Source: Mycoavidus cysteinexigens_B (GTDB lineage: Bacteria > Pseudomonadota > Gammaproteobacteria > Burkholderiales > Burkholderiaceae). From it: a stretch of DNA of 64,000 nucleotides. How positions within the stretch are numbered: the stretch's first letter is position 1; each line of letters starts with the position of its first letter. A program made the position numbers and the translations under genes. Under the pieces are notes generated by a model. That model did no database searches, was not told the origin of the DNA, and saw only the letters and a list, made by a program, of their open reading frames with translations. The DNA is taken from contig JASSUG010000006.1 of the NCBI GenBank assembly GCA_031963465.1, positions 132,185 through 196,184 of the forward strand. The letters are read 5' to 3'. Below, in pieces: positions 57,067 through 64,000 of this stretch.

Positions 57067-60000
57067 TTACGCTTGGGCACTTAGATGCGACACACCCGCG
57101 ACCATCGCTTGTCCGGCGGTTTGCCAGACGGCGTAGTCCGCATCCGGGCAGAGCGTATTCAACTGGAGCAGTTGTGCAACCGTCAATCCACTCCGCGCTG
57201 ACAGTGCTTGCAAGCGCATAACCGCATCAATCTGCAGCATTGTTGTAGCGGTCTTGATGGCCGATTGAATTGGCTCTGCAGCGGCGGCCACCTCATCAGC
57301 AGTCCAACTCAGCAGCGTGGCCAACTGGTTAGCCGCCGCGCGCGGATCCGGCGCATCAGCACCATTCACGGCACTGAGATAGGCCAGCACCGCATCTTCA
57401 TGTTCAGATGTCTGGTGCAGCCAATCGGCATAACGGCTCAGTGCATATTGCGATAGCAGCGACAACCCACTGCCAGTAGAACCCATCTCCTCCACGCCAA
57501 ACCATTTCGGATGAGCCAGCAAACACTGCAACATCGCAGGGCTGAGTTGGAACTGCGCGGCCGTAACAGCGGCACGGGCGATCTCACCCAAGTCCAACAG
57601 ATATTGCTGAGGAATCTCCTTCTCTTGTTTGATCTTGCTTAACTGCTGCGTGGCAGCTAGCATCTTATAGGACGTAGTACCCGCCCATCGTACAAATAGC
57701 AGGGGCAACGCATGCGACACTTTAAGAATATTGGCCAGTGCGCTGGCCAGCAAACCCTCCTGCATCTGGCGGACCGGGTCAAGCAGCGCCACTAATTGCT
57801 GAACCGCCTTCTTTTTATCTTTGTCAGAGAGTTTTTGCTGCCTGACCACTTCTTCGATCTTATTGATTAGCGCCGTTTGCGTATCATCCATGGCGGAGAT
57901 CGTCGGCGGTCGGATCAGCCCCTTATCGACCAGCTCCTTGAGCAGAACTGACCAGTTTAATGGCTTCTTGTCGAGATCGGCTGTCGGCGCACTACTATGT
58001 GCCCATTGGCTGTCCTCAAGCAGTGCTGGCTTCAGTGCAACATTGAGCTGTTGGATAAAAGCCAGCTGGGCCGCGGTACCCTGTAGGCGATTGGCCCCAT
58101 CAGTGTTTTTTTTCATGATTAACGCACTGGTGGCCACAGACAGTCGGTGCGAACGCAACCATTCGACCACCCATGCGAAGGCCTGGAGAAGCGACAACGC
58201 GTCGTTCGTCACCATCCCGTCATGAATAGTAGTAGGGTTGATAATGGTGGGTTTGCCAGCCAATTGTTTCCAGACCGCTCCGTTGTTATCCAACCAGTCC
58301 AGTACCGTCATCCCCTCCTCAATGCTTAGACCCAGTGCACGCGGCAATGTCGCCAAGCGGTAAAAGGCGGACACCACATCCAACGACTTTTTCAGTGTGT
58401 TGCTTTTATCCTGCTGCTGAGCACAAATTTTATCCGCCAGCTGCTGGAACTGGCTGGCGCTCAACTGCAAGGCAGTGGCGATCTGTTTTACCACCGTCCC
58501 ATCGTCACCGGTCGTTTGACTGTAATTGAAATCAGTAGCATCCACCTTGAAGGGCGTATCAAACAGCGATGGCGAATTAAACACCCGGTCCAAGAACGGC
58601 ACATTCGGCGTGATCGCATAGGGTGTTACCTGATATAGCCATGCGGCGAACTGCTCGGCGCTCACACCGTACGCCTGTTGGTAGTGACGGAACACACCCA
58701 GAGTCCGTAGCGTGTTGTCGTTCATCGTCAGCGCCGGGTTATTCGCTCCCTCGGCTCGCATCGCTGAAGTGATCAGCAAGTCCACCTGATCGTAAGGCAA
58801 ATCCAACCATTTCTGTAAACGCACGATGCGATTAAGGCGGTCCAAACGGTCATCGGTCAGGCCGTAAAGCCGCAGTATCTGCTTGCCATCATTTTTTAAC
58901 TTGAGATTGGGCGTATTGGGCTCCGCTCCTGCATGCAGAAATATCGCGCCATATTCTTTATTCGTACAGAGTGACTGAGACTCAATATGCTTGGAGAGTG
59001 GCTGAGACTCAATATGCTCGGAGAGTGGCTGGGACTCAATATGCTCGGAGAGTGGCTGAGACTCAATATTCTTGGAGAGTGACTGAGACTCAATATTCTT
59101 GGAAATAGTTATGAGATAGTCACCCTCTTCACTGCCCATTCCGGCTCTACAACAAATCAACTGTTCAACCTGCGGCACATTTAATCCAGTTTGATCCAAC
59201 AATGGCTGCAGTTCCTCATGTCCACTGGTCGTGATTGCACTAATATTTTTTCCGTAATTTGCTTGATACCAAGCAGCTTTAGTAACCGTACTCGTCTCAG
59301 CAGAGAAAGCCGGCGGTTCTCTAATAATCTTTATCTGCTCCGGCGCCAATCCACTCCCCAAACTCAGCACACAATTAAGCTGAGCGGCATGCGCCTGAGC
59401 CAGCTTTTGGGTCGGATCCAACATCAGTAATGGAGCATCTATCACCTGCTGACTAAGCAACTCAAACAACGGCGTCTTGCTCTGCTCGCTCGCCAATACC
59501 ACCTGTTGATACGCAAAATGGTAGGGCAGATTATTCGGGTAGCGTGTGGTCGCCAGTTGTATGTTAACGTCTGTCGCGCTGCTTTTATTCATCTGGCGCT
59601 GAATGGCGCTGGAGAGAATTTTATTCACCAGTTGCAACTGCGACACGGCCTGATTCACTGCGGCGTCGTCAAGCAGCAAATCTTTGATATCGGGACGCCG
59701 AGCCTCCAGGGTAATCATGGTGCTATCTCCTGTCTTCTCCTGAGACAGCGCCTCGTTATAGATAGCCGTCAGGTAAGCCACCGGCGAATCATCCGACTCA
59801 AGTGCGCCATGAGGGCTCATGGCCTTCCAATTGTCGTTGAATTGGCTTGGGTAATCCGGACCTGACCTTGAGAAGGGACCGCCCAATGCCTGCTTGTCCG
59901 CACGATTAGCGCGCGTGCGGCGGAAACTGTGGGCTACTTGATGAGCGTAGCCCACAGCCAGATCATACACTTTGCCAACCGGCTGACCCAGCCCATTGCG

Positions 60001-60147
60001 ATGCTGGCGAATAAAACGTTCGCGTGGGATACGCACCACCTCAAACACCGACGAATACCCAAGCGCGGTGAGTTTGCCTTTAATGTTGCAAATATCCTCC
60101 AGCTGGGAAATCAGGGAGGGAGTCGGGGTAGGAGCCGTTGGATTCAT
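57067..60147 (-). CDS. Tc toxin component A, N-terminal half (TcaA-like / VRP1)
   Basis: 1026 residues from the ATG beginning MNPTAPTPTPS, with AGGA eight bases upstream; an ATG at 60207 has none. It matches the Salmonella virulence plasmid 28 kDa/TcA N-terminal region (DNWKAMSPHGALESDDSPVAYLTAIYNEAL, RRPDIKDLLLDD), the alpha-helical shell of the toxin. Near residues 349-393 it carries five copies of a nine-residue unit (ESQ[PS]LS[EK][HN]I), probably in a surface loop. First gene of the operon. TcA is split here much as in the TcaA/TcaB pairs of Photorhabdus; the sum of both parts (about 2620 residues) equals a one-piece TcdA. Confidence 0.93.
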   Translation of the reverse strand: MNPTAPTPTPSLISQLEDICNIKGKLTALGYSSVFEVVRIPRERFIRQHRNGLGQPVGKVYDLAVGYAHQVAHSFRRTRANRADKQALGGPFSRSGPDYPSQFNDNWKAMSPHGALESDDSPVAYLTAIYNEALSQEKTGDSTMITLEARRPDIKDLLLDDAAVNQAVSQLQLVNKILSSAIQRQMNKSSATDVNIQLATTRYPNNLPYHFAYQQVVLASEQSKTPLFELLSQQVIDAPLLMLDPTQKLAQAHAAQLNCVLSLGSGLAPEQIKIIREPPAFSAETSTVTKAAWYQANYGKNISAITTSGHEELQPLLDQTGLNVPQVEQLICCRAGMGSEEGDYLITISKNIESQSLSKNIESQPLSEHIESQPLSEHIESQPLSKHIESQSLCTNKEYGAIFLHAGAEPNTPNLKLKNDGKQILRLYGLTDDRLDRLNRIVRLQKWLDLPYDQVDLLITSAMRAEGANNPALTMNDNTLRTLGVFRHYQQAYGVSAEQFAAWLYQVTPYAITPNVPFLDRVFNSPSLFDTPFKVDATDFNYSQTTGDDGTVVKQIATALQLSASQFQQLADKICAQQQDKSNTLKKSLDVVSAFYRLATLPRALGLSIEEGMTVLDWLDNNGAVWKQLAGKPTIINPTTIHDGMVTNDALSLLQAFAWVVEWLRSHRLSVATSALIMKKNTDGANRLQGTAAQLAFIQQLNVALKPALLEDSQWAHSSAPTADLDKKPLNWSVLLKELVDKGLIRPPTISAMDDTQTALINKIEEVVRQQKLSDKDKKKAVQQLVALLDPVRQMQEGLLASALANILKVSHALPLLFVRWAGTTSYKMLAATQQLSKIKQEKEIPQQYLLDLGEIARAAVTAAQFQLSPAMLQCLLAHPKWFGVEEMGSTGSGLSLLSQYALSRYADWLHQTSEHEDAVLAYLSAVNGADAPDPRAAANQLATLLSWTADEVAAAAEPIQSAIKTATTMLQIDAVMRLQALSARSGLTVAQLLQLNTLCPDADYAVWQTAGQAMVAGVSHLSAQA
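58969..59103 (-). repeat. Five 27-bp tandem repeats inside the TcA gene
   Basis: The unit TGGCTGAGACTCAATATGC plus eight bases occurs five times with few changes and codes ESQPLSEHI-type nonapeptides. Because 27 is a multiple of three, copy number can change without breaking the frame. Confidence 0.9.
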
Positions 60148-60605
60148 GCGTATTCCTGAATAGAATGTTAGGAACTCGGTTGCCGTGAACGACAAACGTC
60201 TTTGCACACCAAGGCAGTCGGCATGCAGGATTTAAATATGGAAATAGAAGATCTGTCGAGCAACGCCAACCCACTGCGCTGCGCGGACTGGCTTCAATGC
60301 CTATACATTTGGCTCAGCAGGAAGGCGCGCACGTGCATCGTGTCGCCCATGGAAATTGATCTCGATAAAGCTACTGTTTTTTTCATTTTTTACGCTCCAA
60401 ACACTACTTTTATGGATCGCGAATATAACTTCATCGCGTCTACTTAAGTGGCAAAGATGCTATCGTTTCGCGGCAAGCTCACCATTTCCTCAGTGATAAA
60501 GAGGATGTCTCCAATGGCTCAAGAACTGACTCACCGATATCTAACTACTATAAAGCAAACTGTAAAAATTTCAAGAAAAAAATCATGATCCCCTTCAATT
60601 TAACT
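60148..60605. other. Upstream region of the tc operon
   Basis: About 460 bases with no convincing gene. A plus-strand frame at 60202-60447 (81 codons) has no ribosome site or recognisable motif. The promoter of the tc operon should lie here; an AT-rich block near 60225-60245 is the best place for a -10, but I cannot define it. Confidence 0.4.
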
Positions 60606-60671
60606 CTACTGTCGGTCATGATTGTCGATAACCGTGATCGTCGGCACGCCTTTGCATAGCGTCGCAATCAT
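60606..60671 (-). pseudogene. Remnant of a third tcC start
   Basis: The minus strand reads MIATLCKGVPTITVIDN, then HDRQ and a stop, closely parallel to the first 17 residues of the truncated tcC (MTATLYNGTPTITVTDN). DNA similarity extends a few bases upstream of the ATG. No further tcC sequence follows, so only the first about 50 bases of a former copy remain, at the opposite end of the operon from the other two. Confidence 0.75.
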
Positions 60672-60707
60672 CGTGTTCGTTTAACCGATTGAGCCCGCGC
60701 AATCACT

Positions 60708-61228
60708 TCAATCGACTACCATCGACAACGTTTCATCTTCACATTTTTGCGCCTGCTGCTGATATTGCAAAACCCACATCTGAGCATATACATTGCCCAT
60801 ATCAAGCAATTCTTGATGAGTGCCACGCTCAATGATGCGGCCTTGATCCATCACAAGAATCTGCTGCGGGTTGACGATGGTTGACAAACGACGCGCAATA
60901 ATCAGCGTCGTAAGGTTGCGCGCGATCTGCTCCAGCGCTTGCTGAATCGTGCGCTCCGCGCATGAATCAAGCGCCGAAGTGGCTTCATCAAAAATCAGGA
61001 TATGCGGATTTTTCAACAAGGCGCGGGCGATCGCAACGCGCTGCTTTTCACTGCCGGATCACTTCAGACCACGTTCGCCCACTCAGGTGTTATAACCGGC
61101 CGGCAAGCTTTCGGTGAAAGCGTGAATATGAGCGGAGCGCGCAGCCGCGGTCACCTGGTCTCGCGAGGCAGAGGGCCGGCCATACGCGATGTTGTAAGAG
61201 ATCGTGTCATTAAAGAGCACGGTATCTC
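60708..61228 (-). pseudogene. ATM1/HMT1-type ABC transporter, ATPase-domain remnant
   Basis: The minus strand reads DTVLFNDTISYNIAYGRPSAS, then AFTESLPAGYNT, stop, VGERGLK, stop, SGSEKQRVAIARALLKNPHI, and an intact last 103 codons with LIFDEATSALDS and GTHQELLDMGNVYAQMW. This is the second half of the nucleotide-binding domain of an ATM1-like exporter. Two internal stops, the signature changed from LSGGE to stop-SGSE, and the H-loop His changed to Arg (IARRLST) show it is dead. The upstream part, including Walker A and the membrane domain, is missing; the sequence joins a recombinase fragment at about 61225. Confidence 0.85.
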
Positions 61229-61530
61229 CAGTGTTGATCTAACCAGTCCGGCAGGCAAGATGACCATGCAGGTGATCGCCGCTGTGGCCTAGTTCGAGCG
61301 TGATTTGCTGATTGAACGGACGCAATCGGGAATCAATCGTGCTAGAGTCGCTGGCAAAGAGCTTGGCAGGCCACCGACACTTAATGCTGCACAGCGTGCT
61401 ATTTGTCGTAGAGCGGCTTGATGCTGGTGTCAGCATTGCCGCAATCGCACGCGAATTCAAAACTACTCGACAAACAATTATGCGTTCAAGGAGTGCTGCT
61501 TTAAACTCTCCCTTGCGACAGAAAGGTTGA
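61221..61530 (+). pseudogene. Serine recombinase (resolvase/invertase), C-terminal remnant
   Basis: The plus strand reads GISSVDLTSPAGKMTMQVIAA, then VA, a TAG where the family has Glu, then FERDLLIERTQSGINRARVA, GKELGRPPTLNAAQ, and after a frameshift near 61400 VVERLDAGVSIAAIAREFKT with TTRQTIMR, the C-terminal HTH. The catalytic Ser domain is missing. Stop, frameshift and truncation make it non-functional. It marks an old transposon or invertible element at the edge of the accessory block. Just after it GGGCCGTCTCAGAAAAC resembles an IS end, but I found no partner. Confidence 0.8.
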
Positions 61531-61557
61531 TACAGGGGCCGTCTCAGAAAACAGAAT

Positions 61558-62427
61558 TTAAAGCAGCGCATAATGCGCGGCAATACCTGCAAACAATAGT
61601 CCGCCAAGCCAGTTATTGTGTTTGAAAGCGGCAAAACATCCAGACCGCTCGCGGCTACGAATCAGCGTGTAATGATACGCGGCACATAACGTAGCGCCGA
61701 TCAAGCCAAGCCAAAATGCCAATGTATAAGCAAGTGCAATACCGATTGCCGCGTAAATAAGCAAAAACAACGCATAGCAGCCCATAATCGCCAGCACATC
61801 ATATTGGCCAAAGGTCAGCGCTGAAGTGCGGATACCAATTTTTCGGTCATCCTCACGATCTACCATTGCATATTCCGTGTCATACGCAATGGACCAAAAT
61901 ACATTTGCCATCAGCATAGCCCACGCTAGCGGCGGCAGTTGGTTTTGCACCGCGGCAAATGCCATCGGTATACCAAAACCAAAGGCGCAGCCTAGATATG
62001 CTTGAGGTAATGCGAAAAAGCGTTTGGTCAATGGATAGCTGGCCGCAATCAATACCGCAATCAGTGCGAGCCATTTTGTCATTGCATTAAGAGAGGCAAT
62101 TAACAGAAAACAAAATAAGGTGATGGCGACTGCCAACACCAGCGCCCGCCAAGGCGCAATTTGGCCAGAAGTAATCGGCCGCTCACGCGTGCGCTCAACA
62201 TATCGGTCAAAATCCCGATCAGCATAATCGTTAATTGCACAGCCAGCTGAACGCATCAGAATCGTACCGATCACAAAAATCAGTAACAACGACAATGACG
62301 GCGGGCCATTCGATGCAATCCAGAGGGCGTTCAGTGTTGGCCACAGCAACAACAAAATACCAATCGGTTTATCCAGACGCAGCAAACGCCAGTATGGTGC
62401 AAGCCAAGCGATTGTGTGAGCGGCCAT
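61558..62427 (-). CDS. ubiA: 4-hydroxybenzoate polyprenyltransferase
   Basis: 289 residues from the ATG beginning MAAHTIAWLAPYWRLLRLD; the longer frame to 62523 runs through dps and is rejected. Eight or nine membrane segments, with the two Asp-rich prenyl-diphosphate sites in AINDYADRDFDRYVERT and AMVDREDDRKIGIRT. It joins the polyprenyl tail to 4-hydroxybenzoate in ubiquinone synthesis in the inner membrane. It starts four bases after the dps stop, so the two are probably co-transcribed. Its stop abuts the recombinase debris, but the C-terminus looks complete. Confidence 0.95.
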   Translation of the reverse strand: MAAHTIAWLAPYWRLLRLDKPIGILLLLWPTLNALWIASNGPPSLSLLLIFVIGTILMRSAGCAINDYADRDFDRYVERTRERPITSGQIAPWRALVLAVAITLFCFLLIASLNAMTKWLALIAVLIAASYPLTKRFFALPQAYLGCAFGFGIPMAFAAVQNQLPPLAWAMLMANVFWSIAYDTEYAMVDREDDRKIGIRTSALTFGQYDVLAIMGCYALFLLIYAAIGIALAYTLAFWLGLIGATLCAAYHYTLIRSRERSGCFAAFKHNNWLGGLLFAGIAAHYALL

Positions 62428-62431
62428 TTGC

Positions 62432-62920
62432 TTATGCCAACATAGAACGTAACATCCAGGCGGTTTTTTCATGGGTTTGCATACGCTGCGTGAGTAAATC
62501 CGCAGTGGGCTCATCCTGCGCATCGTCAGCCACTGGAAAAAATTTGCGCGCAGTTCGTGCTACGGCTTCATGGCCTTCGACCAGTTGACGAATCATCTCT
62601 TCAGCCGCTGGCACGCCCTCCGCTTCAGGGATAGAAGAGAGTTTTGTGAATTCACGGTAACTGCCAGGGGCCGGAAAACCTAGGGCCCGAATCCGCTCGG
62701 CAATCTCATCCACCGCAATAGCAAGCTCAGTATATTGAGTTTCAAACATGAGGTGCAGGGTATTAAACTGCGGGCCGGTGACATTCCAATGGAAATTATG
62801 GGTCTTTAAATATAAGGTGTAGGTGTCCGCCAATACATGACTTAAACCCTCGGCAATCTGTTTACGATCTTGATCGCTGATGCCAATATTGATATTCGTT
62901 GCTGAGACTTTTTTAGTCAT
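62432..62920 (-). CDS. dps: Dps-family ferritin-like DNA-protection protein
   Basis: 162 residues. The ferroxidase region NFHWNVTGPQFNTLHLMFE and DEIAERIRALG are the Dps signatures; the basic N-terminus could contact DNA. It stores iron and protects DNA from peroxide. AAGGAG lies six bases before the ATG. It follows oxyR on the same strand with an 82-base gap, and OxyR commonly activates dps; no OxyR box was firmly identified. Confidence 0.96.
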   Translation of the reverse strand: MTKKVSATNINIGISDQDRKQIAEGLSHVLADTYTLYLKTHNFHWNVTGPQFNTLHLMFETQYTELAIAVDEIAERIRALGFPAPGSYREFTKLSSIPEAEGVPAAEEMIRQLVEGHEAVARTARKFFPVADDAQDEPTADLLTQRMQTHEKTAWMLRSMLA

Positions 62921-63002
62921 TACATGCTCCTTAAAAAAGAATTACTGTGGTACATGGGTGGATTCAGTATCCGACATTTAGGCAACTTAGATTAAATGCG
63001 CT

Positions 63003-63983
63003 TTATGCTTGCTTAGCGGGTAAATCCAGTTTTTTTGCTCCTGGTAAATTGCAGGCAGCAACGGCTGAACAAATGACATCAATGGCGGGCATACGCGTAA
63101 AGCTCTTGCGCCATGCCAACACCACCCGGCGGTCCGGTACCGGTTCTTTAAATGGAATATAACTCAGCATAGCATGATCAACAGCATTCTTATGCTGCGT
63201 TATCTTATGCTTGCCAATTTGCTCAGCCGGCACGGAAGTACACGGCAGCACGGTAATGCCAATTCCGCTTGCGACCATATGGCGGATAGTTTCAAGCGAT
63301 GAACCTTCAAAGGTTTTTTGAATCCCATCCGCGTTTTGTGAAAAACGCATCAACTCTGGACACACGCCGAGCACATGGTCCCGGAAGCAATGTCCGTTAC
63401 CAAGGAGCAGCATGGTTTCTTGCTTAAGGTCGTGGGCATCAATTGAAGTCTGTTGTTGCCATGGATGCCCTTTAGGTAAGGCAACCACAAAGGGTTCATC
63501 ATACAGGGGACGCATGACCAGCCCCGTTTCAGGAAATGGCAAGGCAATCACAGCCACATCAATTTCACCTTGCTTAAGTAACTCAATCAGCTTCAAAGTA
63601 AAATTTTCTTGCAGCATCAATGGCATTTGCGGCGCCATCTTGATCATTTGCTTAACCAGCGAAGGCAACAGATAAGGCCCGATTGTATAAATCACGCCAA
63701 GGCGTATCGGTCCTATCAGAGGATCTTTGCCTTGTTTGGCAATTTCTCTAATCGCCTGGGTTTGTTCCAAAACACGTTGTGCCTGCGCAATAATTTGTTG
63801 GCCAATCGGGGTTACGCTGATTTCACTGGTGCCACGTTCAAAAATTTGCACATTCAGTTCATCTTCGAGCTTTTTAATTGCGACAGATAAAGTGGGCTGG
63901 CTAACAAAACAAGCATCAGCCGCGCGACTAAAGTGCCGTTCACGAGCAATTGCAACGATGTACTTGAGTTCGGTGAGGGTCAT
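63003..63983 (-). CDS. oxyR: Hydrogen-peroxide-sensing LysR-type regulator OxyR
   Basis: 326 residues. The N-terminal LysR HTH is MTLTELKYIVAIARERHFSR and ADACFVSQPTLSVAIKKLED. In the sensor domain the two redox cysteines appear in GNGHCFRDHVLGVCPE, spaced as in E. coli OxyR (Cys199 and Cys208). Oxidation to a disulfide turns on antioxidant genes. Its neighbours dps and ubiA fit the common Burkholderia order. The start is complete within the window, 17 bases from its edge, so its own promoter is mostly outside. Confidence 0.97.
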   Translation of the reverse strand: MTLTELKYIVAIARERHFSRAADACFVSQPTLSVAIKKLEDELNVQIFERGTSEISVTPIGQQIIAQAQRVLEQTQAIREIAKQGKDPLIGPIRLGVIYTIGPYLLPSLVKQMIKMAPQMPLMLQENFTLKLIELLKQGEIDVAVIALPFPETGLVMRPLYDEPFVVALPKGHPWQQQTSIDAHDLKQETMLLLGNGHCFRDHVLGVCPELMRFSQNADGIQKTFEGSSLETIRHMVASGIGITVLPCTSVPAEQIGKHKITQHKNAVDHAMLSYIPFKEPVPDRRVVLAWRKSFTRMPAIDVICSAVAACNLPGAKKLDLPAKQA

Positions 63984-64000
63984 GTATTTTCAGTATACCA

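Noticed and set aside
60202..60447. 81-residue plus-strand gene upstream of the tc operon
   Set aside because: No ribosome site, no motif, and the composition looks random.

Overview
The window looks like a piece of a small-genome member of the Burkholderiaceae living inside a fungus or other eukaryote; a Mycoavidus/Glomeribacter-like endofungal bacterium is my best guess. This rests on betaproteobacterial-type housekeeping genes and gene order (dnaJ-dnaK-grpE-hemH / hrcA / nadK-recN; glnE / yhdP-tldD-aroG-yggS-proC; ubiA-dps-oxyR), on moderate GC, and on accessory genes typical of host-associated bacteria: a peptide synthetase, a eukaryote-like F-box/WD40 protein and a complete Tc toxin locus. 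No database search was possible, so the genus is inference.

Layout. 1-9912: the 3' end of a large non-ribosomal peptide synthetase (NRPS), with a partial C domain, three A-T modules and a terminal thioesterase. The A-domain residues suggest Asn-Val-Val, and both complete C domains carry the dual epimerisation/condensation signature. 9913-17909: a mobile-element region. It holds the 3' half of a tRNA-Met gene, a frameshifted P4-type integrase, a small HTH gene, an IS3-family element sitting in a truncated IS5-family transposase, a 912-residue F-box-like/pentapeptide/WD40 protein, and a 1.43-kb IS with perfect 16-bp terminal repeats just upstream of that gene. 17910-19573: a glycosyltransferase and a small membrane-anchored protein. 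19614-31381: folate synthesis (pabBC fusion), the DnaK chaperone system, ferrochelatase, HrcA, NAD kinase and RecN, with several inverted repeats in the heat-shock intergenic spaces. 31407-42628: glnE, then yhdP, tldD, aroG, yggS and proC.

42630-61557: accessory DNA between proC and ubiA. It contains a broken DUF1640 coiled-coil gene, a tc toxin operon read on the minus strand (TcA in two proteins, TcB, TcC with a variable C-terminal toxin, and a second TcC cut off before its toxin part), and upstream a graveyard of fragments: a third tcC start, an ATM1-type ABC transporter and a serine recombinase. 61558-63983: ubiA, dps and oxyR.

How the genes work together. The TcA pair would form the pore and translocation tube, TcB plus TcC the cocoon, and the TcC tail the cargo toxin. 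The NRPS product, the Tc toxin and the F-box/WD40 protein are three plausible means of acting on a eukaryotic host or on animals feeding on it. The housekeeping blocks appear intact, whereas the accessory blocks show frameshifts, truncations and IS insertions, as expected of a genome under reduction.
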